Shown here: positions 24,831 to 32,218 of the stretch, in pieces
How the letters are laid out: each line of letters opens with the position of its first letter
Numbering within the stretch: position 1 is the stretch's first letter
DNA from: Bog-756 sp963837805
GTDB lineage: Bacteria; Actinomycetota; Acidimicrobiia; Acidimicrobiales; RAAP-2
Length of the DNA: 64,000 bases
Reading direction: 5' to 3'
Assembly (NCBI GenBank): GCA_963837805.1
Contig: CAWIOU010000020.1
Span: 248,001 to 312,000, forward strand
Notes under the pieces: model-generated
Databases searched by the model: none
What the model saw: the letters and a program-made list of their open reading frames with translations, nothing else
What the model was told of the DNA's origin: nothing
Position numbers and translations under genes: made by a program

Positions 24831-25039
24831 GATGACTCCTTGTTGTATTTGGTGTGTACGGATTGGCGGGTGACGCCCAAAGCGTCGCCGATCTGCTGCC
24901 ACGACCAGCCCATTTCCCGGGCCGACGCGACGTGGTTCGCTTCGACCCTCTCAGCCAGGCGATGGAGCGCCAACGAGGCACGTAGCCCAATGGCCGGATC
25001 GTCCGACGAGACATTCAGGTTGAGATCTTCGACGTCCAT
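24827..25039 (-). CDS. Small helix-turn-helix regulator of the HTH/Clp-N operon
   Basis: A 70-residue DNA-binding protein. The last 30 residues, SAREMGWSWQQIGDALGVTRQSVHTKY, form a helix-turn-helix (WSWQQIGDALGVTRQSV) like those of small Clp-N-associated regulators. The N-terminal 35 residues (DLNLNVSSDDPAIGLRASLALHRLAERVEANHV) are a probable dimerisation helix. The ATG at 25039 lies only 4 nt from a perfect 18-bp palindrome, with a second copy just upstream, so negative autoregulation is likely. It is followed by the Clp-N gene with a 4-nt overlap. Confidence 0.88.
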   Translation of the reverse strand: MDVEDLNLNVSSDDPAIGLRASLALHRLAERVEANHVASAREMGWSWQQIGDALGVTRQSVHTKYNKESS

Positions 25040-25043
25040 GACA

Positions 25044-25061
25044 TGTCAATTTAAACTGACA
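25044..25061. promoter_or_regulatory. Operator palindrome 1 of the HTH/Clp-N operon
   Basis: TGTCAATTTAAACTGACA, an 18-bp inverted repeat TGTCA-N8-TGACA, 5 nt upstream of the HTH start codon. AT-rich in a GC-rich region. A near-identical copy starts 28 bp further upstream. Confidence 0.7.
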
Positions 25062-25071
25062 TCCCATGAGT

Positions 25072-25089
25072 TGTCAACTTAAACTGACA
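25072..25089. promoter_or_regulatory. Operator palindrome 2 of the HTH/Clp-N operon
   Basis: TGTCAACTTAAACTGACA, differing from palindrome 1 at a single base. The 28-bp start-to-start spacing (about 2.7 helical turns) allows two dimers to bind. It also lies between the HTH gene and a possible divergent small reading frame. Confidence 0.7.
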
Positions 25090-25127
25090 CGTCGATCGTC
25101 ACACAGGAGTGCTCCGATGAGGACACA

Positions 25128-25271
25128 TTGCAGAGCCTCGCCGACCGGCTGCTTGCTCAGCACGAGCGTTGGAATGGTTCCCGTCGGATTGTCCGCTCGA
25201 GCAACCTGCGGACCGCCCAGCCCGACGGATCCGCCGTCCGATGGATGCCCCCCAATCCGAGAGCCGTATGA
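25128..25271 (+). CDS. Possible small protein divergent from the HTH gene
   Basis: A candidate 47-residue product, LQSLADRLLAQHERWNGSRR then IVRSSNLRTAQPDGSAVRWM and PPNPRAV, from a TTG at 25128 with GAGG 5 nt upstream. The residue balance is protein-like, unlike other frames here, but the start codon is rare and no family is recognised. If real it would be transcribed from the region of the twin palindromes. Could also be a gene fragment. Confidence 0.25.
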   Translation: MQSLADRLLAQHERWNGSRRIVRSSNLRTAQPDGSAVRWMPPNPRAV

Positions 25272-25299
25272 CTCATGACCCTGCCACCGAACACCAGGA

Positions 25300-25497
25300 C
25301 CTGAAGCCGACGCCCTGGTGCTCACCGGCGAGAAGGGCGGCCCTTTGGCGCATCAGTCCGAGTGGATCATCGTCCGAGAGAATGCCGGACTTGAGGTTCC
25401 AGCACGCTACGACAAGTCAGGATCCGCCATCGAGTCACTCGCGAAGATGAGTCACAGTGCGGCGATCATCCCGATGGGCACGCGTGATAGCTGCGAC
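25300..25497 (+). pseudogene. Tyrosine-recombinase (integrase) C-terminal remnant
   Basis: The plus strand reads PGPEADALVLTGEKGGPLAH, a good match to the conserved integrase segment usually written DALVFTGPKGGPLRR, and later ESLAKMSHSAAIIPMGTRDS, which resembles the end of such proteins (ELMARLGHSS...YQHATRD). The catalytic HxxR region that should separate them is gone. It appears to be a decayed phage- or island-type integrase with an internal deletion, immediately upstream of tRNA genes, the usual target site of such elements. Weak but consistent in position and order. Confidence 0.4.
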
Positions 25498-25552
25498 GGA
25501 GAAGAACGAAGAAGACCGCGTCGGTCGACACCCGATATACCTCGAGGCAATC

Positions 25553-25628
25553 TGGCAGTCCCAACGGGGTTCGAACCCGTGTCTCCACCTTGAGAGGGTG
25601 GTGTCCTAGGCCTCTAGACGATGGGACC
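25553..25628 (-). tRNA. tRNA-Glu (CTC), copy 1
   Basis: Reading the minus strand, the acceptor stem GGTCCCA pairs with TGGGACT (one G-U), the anticodon stem CCACC/GGTGG encloses CTCTCAA with anticodon CTC, and the T arm is ACGGG-TTCGAAC-CCCGT. Sequence GCCA follows the acceptor stem, so discriminator G and an encoded CCA (25553-25555) are present. Transcribed last in a cluster of four tRNA genes. Confidence 0.9.
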
Positions 25629-25734
25629 CTGATAGTTCGAAACCGCAGGGGTCGATTACGATCTGAACTTCGTTTGCAATGAACCGGTTGACGCAATACC
25701 TGCCGCACCACTCCTGGGGGAGCACTCGCGAGCG

Positions 25735-25807
25735 CTCGGGGGGGAGGGCTCGAACCTCCAACCTCATGAACCAGAATCATCCGCACTGCCAGTTGCGCCA
25801 CCCCCGA
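25735..25807 (-). tRNA. tRNA-Gln (CTG), copy 1
   Basis: Minus strand: acceptor TCGGGGG pairs with CCCCCGA, anticodon loop TTCTGGT gives CTG, and the T arm is GGAGG-TTCGAGC-CCTCC. No CCA is encoded. It lies 107 nt upstream (in transcription) of tRNA-Glu copy 1. Confidence 0.9.
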
Positions 25808-25908
25808 ATGGGCGAAGCGCCAAAATTAGCCCACCCGGACGGGACGTGAGACCCGCCGCAGAAGGTCCCCGGCACTGCTGGGGCGGCGGCCTCCCCGGCC
25901 TCCAGGCC

Positions 25909-25981
25909 GAGTCCCAACGGGGTTCGAACCCGTGTCTCCACCTTGAGAGGGTGGTGTCCTAGGCCTCTAGACGATGGGACC
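25909..25981 (-). tRNA. tRNA-Glu (CTC), copy 2
   Basis: Its 72 structured nucleotides are identical to copy 1 (acceptor GGTCCCA/TGGGACT, anticodon CTC). It lacks the encoded CCA, being followed by C then GGC, so the copies differ just at the discriminator. Duplicated together with a tRNA-Gln. Confidence 0.88.
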
Positions 25982-26102
25982 CTGATAATTCGAAACTGCA
26001 GGCTCGAATCACGATCTGAAATTCGTTTGCTCTGAACCGTTTGCCATGAACCTGGTGTGACGCAATACCTGCCGCACCACTCCTCGGGGAGCACCGCGAG
26101 CG

Positions 26103-26175
26103 CTCGGGGGGGAGGGCTCGAACCTCCAACCTCATGAACCAGAATCATCCGCGCTGCCAGTTGCGCCACCCCCGA
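26103..26175 (-). tRNA. tRNA-Gln (CTG), copy 2
   Basis: Differs from copy 1 at one base in the D arm (GCGC/GCAC). Same acceptor, anticodon CTG and T arm. It is the first gene in the tRNA cluster in the direction of transcription. Confidence 0.88.
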
Positions 26176-26301
26176 ATGGGCGAAGCGCCAATTTAGCCCA
26201 CCCGGACCGAAGGTGAGACCCGCCGCAGAAGCGCACCGGCGCTGCTGGGGCCGGGGGCCTTCCCGGCCTCCCGGCCACCGGATCACTACGATCGGTGACC
26301 G

Positions 26302-27446
26302 ATGAGCCTGGAGCGTGCGGTGATCGTGGGGGGCGGGATCATCGGCACGATGCACGCCCTACACGCCTGTGACCGAGGCTGGGAGATCACCCATCTCGAG
26401 GCCGATGCCGGGCCCCGCCGGGCCTCGGTCCGGAACTTCGGGCTGGTCTGGGTCAGCGGCCGGGCCCGGGGCCCCGAGCTGGAGCTCGCCCTTCGGGCCC
26501 GACACCTCTGGGACGACATCGCCCAGCGCTCCCCCGCGGTCGGGCTCCGACCCGTCGGTTCGGTGACCGTGGCCGGCACCGACTCCGAGCTCGCCCTCAT
26601 GGCCGAGGCCGCGGCCCAGCTCGACGCCTCCAGCCGGATGTTCGAGCTCCTCGATGCCACCGGGATCCGCGACGTCAATCCGTCCATCAAGGGTGACATC
26701 GCCGGCGGTCTGTGGTGCCGGGCCGATGCCGTGGTCGAGCCGGGTTCGGTGCTCGGCGCCCTCCGGGCCACCCTCGAAGCCACCGGCCGCTACCACTGGG
26801 TTCCCGGCCGGCAGGCCGTCGATGTGCAGACCTCCACCTCCGCCTCAGGCGGGCCCACCGTGATCGACCACCGGGGGGACCGCTATCCGGCGTCGGTCGC
26901 CGTGCTGTGCGTCGGCGACCGCCTGTCCGGGATCGGGGGCCGGATCGGCACCGCTCTCGCCGCCGCGCCCCTTCGACGGTGCCGGTTGCAGATGATGCAG
27001 ACCGCGCCGACCACCGAGCGGGTCGCCACCGCCATCGCCGACGCCGACTCGATGCGCTACTACCCGGCATTCGATCTTCCCGGACGGGCGTCACTCCCGC
27101 CCCCCGGGCGGAGACGGCCGAGTGGGCCATGCAGCTCCTGCTCGTCCAGCGGGCCGGCGGCGGACTGACCATCGGCGACACCCACGTCTACGACGAGCCC
27201 TTCGACTTCGCGGTGGACGAGTCCGCCTACGACTGCCTCCGTGACCGGGCCGAGTCGATCCTCGGTTGGGAGCTGCCCCCGGTCGTCCGGCGTTGGGCCG
27301 GGGTGTACGCGGCAGCCACCGATGACCGCATCTGCTACCGAGAGCAGATCGAACCGGCGGTGTGGGCGGTCACCGGACCGGCCGGTCGGGGAATGACCCT
27401 CTCTCCCGCCATCGCCGAGCAGACGTGGCAGGAGGTGACCGCTTGA
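26302..27446 (+). pseudogene. FAD-dependent oxidoreductase (TIGR03364-like), one frame change
   Basis: A flavoprotein of the DAO family, starting SLERAVIVGGGIIGTMHALHACDRGWEITHLEAD (FAD-binding GxGxxG), with RNFGLVWVSGRARGPELELALR and a substrate-domain SMRYYPAFDLPGR. At about 27100-27106, inside a run of six C, the frame changes; the product continues AETAEWAMQLLLVQRAGGGLTIGDTHVYDEP and RWAGVYAAATDDRICYREQI to a TGA at 27446. Apart from this indel the 381 codons are intact. The family is syntenic with a phosphonatase-like HAD hydrolase, which is the next gene here (4-nt overlap, TTGA), and is proposed to oxidatively deaminate an aminophosphonate. Confidence 0.85.
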
Positions 27447-28186
27447 AACCCCCGATCCGACTGGTGGCCCTGGACATGGCCGGCACCACGGTGGCCGACG
27501 ATGGCGCCGTCGAGGAGGCCTTCCAGCACGCCCTCGACGCCGTCGGCCTCACCGCCGGCCAGCTGGCCGCCGATCCCAAGGACTACATCCGCCGCACCAT
27601 GGGTCAGTCCAAGATCACCGTGTTCACCGAGCTGCTCGGCGGCGACAGGCGCCGGGCCGAACAAGCCAACTCGGCCTTCGAGGACGCCTTCGACCACGCC
27701 GTCGACCGGGGCGAGGTGTGGGCTCTCCCCGGCGCCGAGGCCTGCCTGGCCGACCTCCGCAACGCAGGCATGCGCCTCTGCCTGACCACCGGCTTCTCCC
27801 CGGCCACCCGCGACAGGATCGTCACCGCCCTCGGTTGGGAGGCGCTGGTCGACCTGGTGCTGTCCCCGGCCGACGCCGGCCGGGGCCGGCCCTGGCCCGA
27901 CATGATCCTCACCGCCGTCCTGCGATTGCGGATCGACGACGTGGCCGAGGTGGCCGTCGTCGGGGACACCTCGAGCGATCTGTTGGCCGGATCCCGTTCC
28001 GGGGCCTCGATGGTCATCGGCGTCCTCAGCGGGGCCCACTCCAGATCCGAGCTGGCCAGAGCTCCGCACACCCATCTCATCGATTCGGTGGCCGACCTGC
28101 CCGACCTGCTCCTGGGCCGGACCGGTCCGGGGCCCACCGTCACCGCCACTCGTCCCGGGCGACCACCGGGCCCTCGGACGCGGTGA
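27443..28186 (+). CDS. Phosphonatase-like HAD hydrolase (TIGR03351-like)
   Basis: A 247-residue HAD-superfamily hydrolase. Motif I is VALDMAGTTVADD (nucleophile Asp at position 10 of the protein, with the DMAGTT of the phosphonatase group), the cap follows with YIRRTMGQSKITVFTEL, motif II is MRLCLTTGFSPATRD, and the C-terminal core has DMILTAVLRLRIDDVAEVAVVGDTSSDLLAG (acidic residues VVGDTSSD). It resembles phosphonoacetaldehyde hydrolase, which splits the C-P bond of the aldehyde that the upstream oxidoreductase would make. The start is TTG at 27443, overlapping the previous stop. Its 3' end overlaps the convergent gene by 47 bp. Confidence 0.9.
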   Translation: MKPPIRLVALDMAGTTVADDGAVEEAFQHALDAVGLTAGQLAADPKDYIRRTMGQSKITVFTELLGGDRRRAEQANSAFEDAFDHAVDRGEVWALPGAEACLADLRNAGMRLCLTTGFSPATRDRIVTALGWEALVDLVLSPADAGRGRPWPDMILTAVLRLRIDDVAEVAVVGDTSSDLLAGSRSGASMVIGVLSGAHSRSELARAPHTHLIDSVADLPDLLLGRTGPGPTVTATRPGRPPGPRTR

Positions 28187-29681
28187 GCAGGGTCCCCGAC
28201 AGAGTGCGGTCGTCGGTGCGCATCCGCCACTGCATCAGGCGTTGCGCAGCCGCCCAACCCTGCTCGGAGGCGCCGCCCGACGACACCAGATCGTGGAGCT
28301 GGCCGGGGTCGGTCTCCAGGTCGAAGAGGAGCGGCGGCAACACGGACGGGTCGGCCGCGAACTGCACGTACTTGACGGCCGGGCCGCGGGCCACATCGAG
28401 GCCGCACTGGGCCATGGGCAGCCCGAAGAACCGCTCGGCCGCCCTGGTGGCCGGATTGGAGAAACTCCAACTCCAGTGGGCTTCGGTGCGCCAGTGGTCG
28501 ACGTCCTCACCGTCGACGAACGGCTGCAGGGAGTAGCCGTCGGCCTGTAACGGCGTCTCGATCCCGAGCCATGCACAGATGGTCGGGAGTACGTCCACCG
28601 ACTCGGTGAAGGCGGTGACCACCCGGCCTCGGGCGGCCTGAGCCGCGGGGTCGGGATCGCGGATGATCAGGGGCACGTGGAAGGACTCGTCCCAGTAGCC
28701 GAGCTTCTCGAACAGCCAGTGGTCGCCACCCATCTCGCCGTGATCACTGGTGAGCACCACCAGAGTGGAGTCGGTCAGGCCCAGGTGGTCGAGGTGGACG
28801 AACAACCGGCTCAACTGGTCGTCGACTTCCTTCTGGGCCCCGTGGTAGGTGGCCCGCATCTGGCGCCGTTCGGTCTCGTCCTCCGGAGCGCCGGCCAGGG
28901 GGAGGTACATGAGCGCCTGGTTGAGCGGATGGGCAGCGGCCTCCTCCGACTTGGTCGGCGCCGCCGTGAACGGGGGCATGTCGTCGGCGTCATAGAGATC
29001 GTGGTAGCCGATCGGGTTGCGACGCGGCGGATGGGGCCGGATGAACGAGGCATGAACGAAGAACGGCTCGTCGCCGTGCTCGTCCAACCAGGTGGTGAGG
29101 GCTTCGACCATGAACACCGTCTCCGACTGATCGGCTCGGAACCGGGCCGGGGCCCACGTCGACCCGTGGGTGTCGGCGCCCGGGAAGTCGGGGATGGGGA
29201 GATAGAGATCGTGCGGGTTGGCCGGGACGTCGACGCCCTGGGCGGCCAGCCACCGCCCCCACTGCCGGCTTCCGGCCTCCCACGGCTCGTAGAGCACGGC
29301 CCGGAATCCGGGCAGCACCTCCTCGTAGGAGCGGAGCCGGGGATCGTCTGCGGGGAGGTCCCGGGGATCGAGACTGGTGTCCGTGTATCCGAAGAGCACG
29401 GGGTCGTAGCCGGCCTGTCGGGCCAGGAGGGCCACGTTGGTGAACCGGGAGTCGAGCGGCGTGCCGTTGCTCACCGAGCGGTTGCGGTGCAGGTAGGTCC
29501 CCGTGTACAGGCAGGCCCGGGACGGCCCGCACGGTGCGGCGTTGGCCCAGTGGTTGGCGAACAGCGTGCCCTGGGCGGACAGTCGGTCGAGGGTCGGGGT
29601 GGTGAGCACCGGATGCCCGAGGGCGGACAGGCTGTCGCCCCGCCACTGGTCGACGGTGATGAACAGCACGTTCCGGTTCAT
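28140..29681 (-). CDS. Phosphonate-monoester-hydrolase-like alkaline phosphatase superfamily enzyme
   Basis: A 513-residue alkaline-phosphatase-superfamily hydrolase of the sulfatase fold. The formylglycine motif CGPSRACLYTG (Cys51) fits CxPSR; metal ligands come from FITVDQWRGD (Asp11) and LTSDHGEMGGDH. The sequence follows the phosphonate monoester hydrolase/phosphodiesterase group: GPSRACLYTGTYLHRNRSVSNGTPLDSRF, FIRPHPPRRNPIGYHDLYDA, and near the end PLLFDLETDPGQLHDL and LMQWRMRTDDRTLSG. Such enzymes hydrolyse phosphonate monoesters and diesters, and some sulfates. It sits tail to tail with the phosphonatase-like HAD gene, so it probably belongs to that pathway. The ATG at 29681 precedes MNRNVLFITVDQ. 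Confidence 0.88.
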   Translation of the reverse strand: MNRNVLFITVDQWRGDSLSALGHPVLTTPTLDRLSAQGTLFANHWANAAPCGPSRACLYTGTYLHRNRSVSNGTPLDSRFTNVALLARQAGYDPVLFGYTDTSLDPRDLPADDPRLRSYEEVLPGFRAVLYEPWEAGSRQWGRWLAAQGVDVPANPHDLYLPIPDFPGADTHGSTWAPARFRADQSETVFMVEALTTWLDEHGDEPFFVHASFIRPHPPRRNPIGYHDLYDADDMPPFTAAPTKSEEAAAHPLNQALMYLPLAGAPEDETERRQMRATYHGAQKEVDDQLSRLFVHLDHLGLTDSTLVVLTSDHGEMGGDHWLFEKLGYWDESFHVPLIIRDPDPAAQAARGRVVTAFTESVDVLPTICAWLGIETPLQADGYSLQPFVDGEDVDHWRTEAHWSWSFSNPATRAAERFFGLPMAQCGLDVARGPAVKYVQFAADPSVLPPLLFDLETDPGQLHDLVSSGGASEQGWAAAQRLMQWRMRTDDRTLSGTLLTASEGPVVARDEWR

Positions 29682-29718
29682 CGCCCTATGCCCGTCCGAC
29701 GAAGGTCCTCGGCGGGGA

Positions 29719-30366
29719 TCATCCCAGCGAGGAGTGCAGGGCACTCAGGTGGTCGAACCCGATGATCCGGCCCAGCGCCACGCCGACCGTCTCCTTGGCG
29801 TAGTACGGGATGGTGGAGAACCCTTTGATGGGCGAGGTCCGGGTGGGTGTCGGAAACGGGGTCAGACCGAGCGAGGAGGCAATGGCCAGGCATCGGGCCT
29901 CGTGGAAGGGGTCGGTGGCGACGAGCACGGTGCGGTCGCCCCGTCGGAGGAGGGTCGGCGCGGCCTCGGAGAGGTTCTCCCATGTGTCACTCCCTCCTGC
30001 CTCGAGAATGTCCCGGCTGGGGATCCCTGCGGCCACCAGATACCGTTCCGAGGCCTGCGCCTCGGTATAGACGTCCCCTCGCTCCTTCGAGCCGGTCACC
30101 ATGATGGTGGAGGCGAAGCGCTGACGCCACAGGGTCTCGGCTTCGTCGAGCCGGGAGGCGAGATCCGGGGAGGGCACGCCGTTGTACTGGGCGGCGCCCA
30201 TGACCACGATGGCGCCGGCCGCCCTCGGCTCATACCGGCGCCCGGTCAACCACACCTGGACCGCCGTGACCACCAGGTAGATCAGGATCAGGAGCACCAC
30301 CAGGGCGACCACCCGCAGAATGAAACGGAGCAGTCGCAGCCCGGTGAGCGTGGCCAGAATGCCCAC
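29719..30366 (-). CDS. YdcF/SanA-family membrane protein (DUF218)
   Basis: A 215-residue protein with an N-terminal membrane helix (LRVVALVVLLILIYLVVTAVQVWL) and a DUF218 domain: AGAIVVMGAAQYNGVPSPDLASRLDEAETLWRQ, IMVTGSKERGDVYTEAQASERYLVAAGIPSRDI, ERGDTWENL and VLVATDPFHEARCLAIASSLGL. The pattern G-x-A-x-YNG, then S-x-x-S and E-A-x-x-x-x-Y-L, is the active-site-like constellation of the YdcF/SanA family, some of which affect envelope synthesis. Catalytic activity is unproven. ATG at 30366. It is transcribed after gltX across a 59-nt gap. Confidence 0.87.
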   Translation of the reverse strand: MGILATLTGLRLLRFILRVVALVVLLILIYLVVTAVQVWLTGRRYEPRAAGAIVVMGAAQYNGVPSPDLASRLDEAETLWRQRFASTIMVTGSKERGDVYTEAQASERYLVAAGIPSRDILEAGGSDTWENLSEAAPTLLRRGDRTVLVATDPFHEARCLAIASSLGLTPFPTPTRTSPIKGFSTIPYYAKETVGVALGRIIGFDHLSALHSSLG

Positions 30367-30425
30367 TCCGGTTCAGCGGACCGCGCCGGGTGACTTCCGC
30401 AGCTTCCGCGGCGACCGCAGTCGGC

Positions 30426-31922
30426 TCACGACGGGCGGTCGGCCCGGGCGCGGTCGACGGCCGCCCTGAGGCGGGCCAAGGTCCGCTCGGCCCCGAGCAC
30501 CTCGAGGGCCTCGAACAGCGGGGGGCCGATCCGGCGTCCGGTGACCGCCACCCGGATGGGGGCCTGGGCCTTGCCCAGTTTCCGGCCCACACCCTCGGCC
30601 AGGGACTGGGTGGCGGAGTAGAGGGCATCGTGGGTCCAGTCGCCGGTCAGGCCCTCGTAGGCTTGGATCGCCGCGGCGAGGATGGTGACCGCCTGTTCGT
30701 CGTCGGTGACCGCCTTGGCCCACGCCTCCTCGTCGATGACCGGCTGCTCGACGAACATGAAGTCGATCATGGCCGGGACCTCACCGAGGGTGGCCACCCG
30801 CTCCTGCACCACCGGGGCCAACGCCGCGAACACCGCCTCGTCGAAGTCGGCGTCGGGCCACGGTGCGCGGTCGCCGGACAGCCAGGGCCGGCACGCCTCG
30901 ATGAACGACCGGGTGGGCATGGCCCGGATGTACTCGCCGTTGAGATGGGTGAGCTTGACCACGTCGAAGAAGGCGGGCGAGTGGTTCACGTCCTCCAGGC
31001 GGAACCATTCGAGCATCTGGTCGACGCTGAAGATCTCCTCGTCCCCGGGAGGGCTCCAACCCAGCAGGCTGAGATAGTTCACGAACGCGTCGGGCAGGTA
31101 CCCCTGGTCCCGGTAGGACTCGACGGCCACCGGGTCCCGGCGCTTGGACAGCTTCTTCCGCTGGGCGTTGACCAGCATGGGCAGGTGGGCGAAGACCGGC
31201 AGCGGAGGCGTCGGCCCCGGTGCCATCCCGCCGGATCCGTCGGTCGTCCACCCCAGGGCGATCAGTGCCTCCCAGACGAGAACCCCTTTGGGTGTGGTGG
31301 GCAGCAGATCCTCACCCCGGATGACGTGGGTGATCGACATGTCGACGTCGTCGACCACGTTGGCCAGGACGAACAAGGGGGCACCGTCCCCCTTGACGGC
31401 CACGAAGTCGTCGATGGCGGCGTTGGGGAACTCGACGACGCCGCGGACCACGTCGGTGACCGTTGTGATCCCCTCGTCCGGGGTGCGGAAGCGCAGCGCC
31501 CGCCCCTCGCCGCGGGGCAGCCCCCGGTGGCGGCAGAAACCGTCGTAGCCAGGGGTCAGGATGCCGTTGGCCTTGTTGCGGGCGTCGATCTCCTCACGGG
31601 TGCAGTCACACGCATAGAGGGATCCCCCCTCCCACAAGGCGTCGACGGCCTGCTGGTAGCGATCGAGGCGCGATGACTGGCGGACCGGTCCTTCATCCGG
31701 ATCCATCCCCAGCCAGTGCATGGCCGAGATGATCCCGTCCACCCACTCTTCGCGGCCCCGCTCGGTGTCGGTGTCCTCGATCCGCAGCACGAAGGTGCCC
31801 CCGGACTGGCGGGCCACCAGCCAGTTGAACAATGCGGTGCGGGCGCCGCCGACGTGGAAGTAGCCCGTGGGTGACGGGGCGAACCGAACTCGTGGCCCGT
31901 CCCCTGGTGCGTCCCCCGGCAC
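30426..31922 (-). CDS. gltX: Glutamyl-tRNA synthetase
   Basis: A class I aminoacyl-tRNA synthetase of 498 residues. The HIGH-type motif is APSPTGYFHVGGARTALFNWL, the Glu-binding region follows (LRIEDTDTERGREEWVDGI), the KMSKS-type loop is RKKLSKRRDPVAVESY, and the anticodon-binding part is at the C-terminus. The CDCTREEID pair and YACDC pattern suit a non-discriminating or discriminating GluRS with a zinc-binding segment. The only suitable in-frame start is GTG at 31922. The AAGGAG just before it ends 1 nt from GTG, closer than usual, so translation may be coupled to the ferredoxin gene ending 7 nt upstream. Confidence 0.96.
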   Translation of the reverse strand: MPGDAPGDGPRVRFAPSPTGYFHVGGARTALFNWLVARQSGGTFVLRIEDTDTERGREEWVDGIISAMHWLGMDPDEGPVRQSSRLDRYQQAVDALWEGGSLYACDCTREEIDARNKANGILTPGYDGFCRHRGLPRGEGRALRFRTPDEGITTVTDVVRGVVEFPNAAIDDFVAVKGDGAPLFVLANVVDDVDMSITHVIRGEDLLPTTPKGVLVWEALIALGWTTDGSGGMAPGPTPPLPVFAHLPMLVNAQRKKLSKRRDPVAVESYRDQGYLPDAFVNYLSLLGWSPPGDEEIFSVDQMLEWFRLEDVNHSPAFFDVVKLTHLNGEYIRAMPTRSFIEACRPWLSGDRAPWPDADFDEAVFAALAPVVQERVATLGEVPAMIDFMFVEQPVIDEEAWAKAVTDDEQAVTILAAAIQAYEGLTGDWTHDALYSATQSLAEGVGRKLGKAQAPIRVAVTGRRIGPPLFEALEVLGAERTLARLRAAVDRARADRPS

Positions 31923-31929
31923 TCCTTGG

Positions 31930-32127
31930 TTACTCGTCCTCGACGATGGTGATGGCACCGGTGGGGCAGCCGTTGGCCGCCTGGCGGACCTTCTCGCGCA
32001 ATTCCTCGCCCGGGTTCTCGTTGAGCACGTAGAGGAACCCGTCGTCGCGGACCTCGAACACCTCGGGTGCGATCCCCATGCAGACTGCGTTGCTGGCACA
32101 CTCGTCGTAGTCGACAACAATCTTCAC
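31930..32127 (-). CDS. Ferredoxin, [3Fe-4S] type
   Basis: A 65-residue ferredoxin, MKIVVDYDECASNAVCMGIAPEVFEVRDDG then VRQAANGCPTGAITIVEDE. The Cys ligands are C-x5-C (positions 10 and 16) and the late CPTGAI Cys, whereas the residue expected as fourth ligand is not Cys, which is typical of [3Fe-4S] ferredoxins that serve cytochromes P450 and related oxygenases in actinobacteria. Its partner is not in this window. It ends 7 nt before gltX and is probably co-transcribed with it. Confidence 0.9.
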   Translation of the reverse strand: MKIVVDYDECASNAVCMGIAPEVFEVRDDGFLYVLNENPGEELREKVRQAANGCPTGAITIVEDE

Positions 32128-32218
32128 GTGCGGCCTCCGGAAGCTCGGTGAACCAGCCCGAGTGTACCGGGCCGCCGGGGGCCCGCCGGGACCCTCCCGG
32201 TCGGACCGGGGACCGGTG

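Larger units (their letters stand above)
25556..26220 (-). repeat. Direct duplication of a tRNA-Glu/tRNA-Gln unit
   Basis: Two copies, about 353-368 bp apart, of a segment including both tRNA genes and most of the spacers (for example GACGCAATACCTGCCGCACC and AATGGGCGAAGCGCCAA...TTAGCCCACCCGGAC recur). Spacer divergence is mainly short indels. Confidence 0.85.

Noticed and set aside
25556..26220. Duplicated tRNA segment as attL/attR of an island
   Set aside because: Only a second tRNA pair lies between the copies, so there is no inserted element; a simple tandem duplication fits better.
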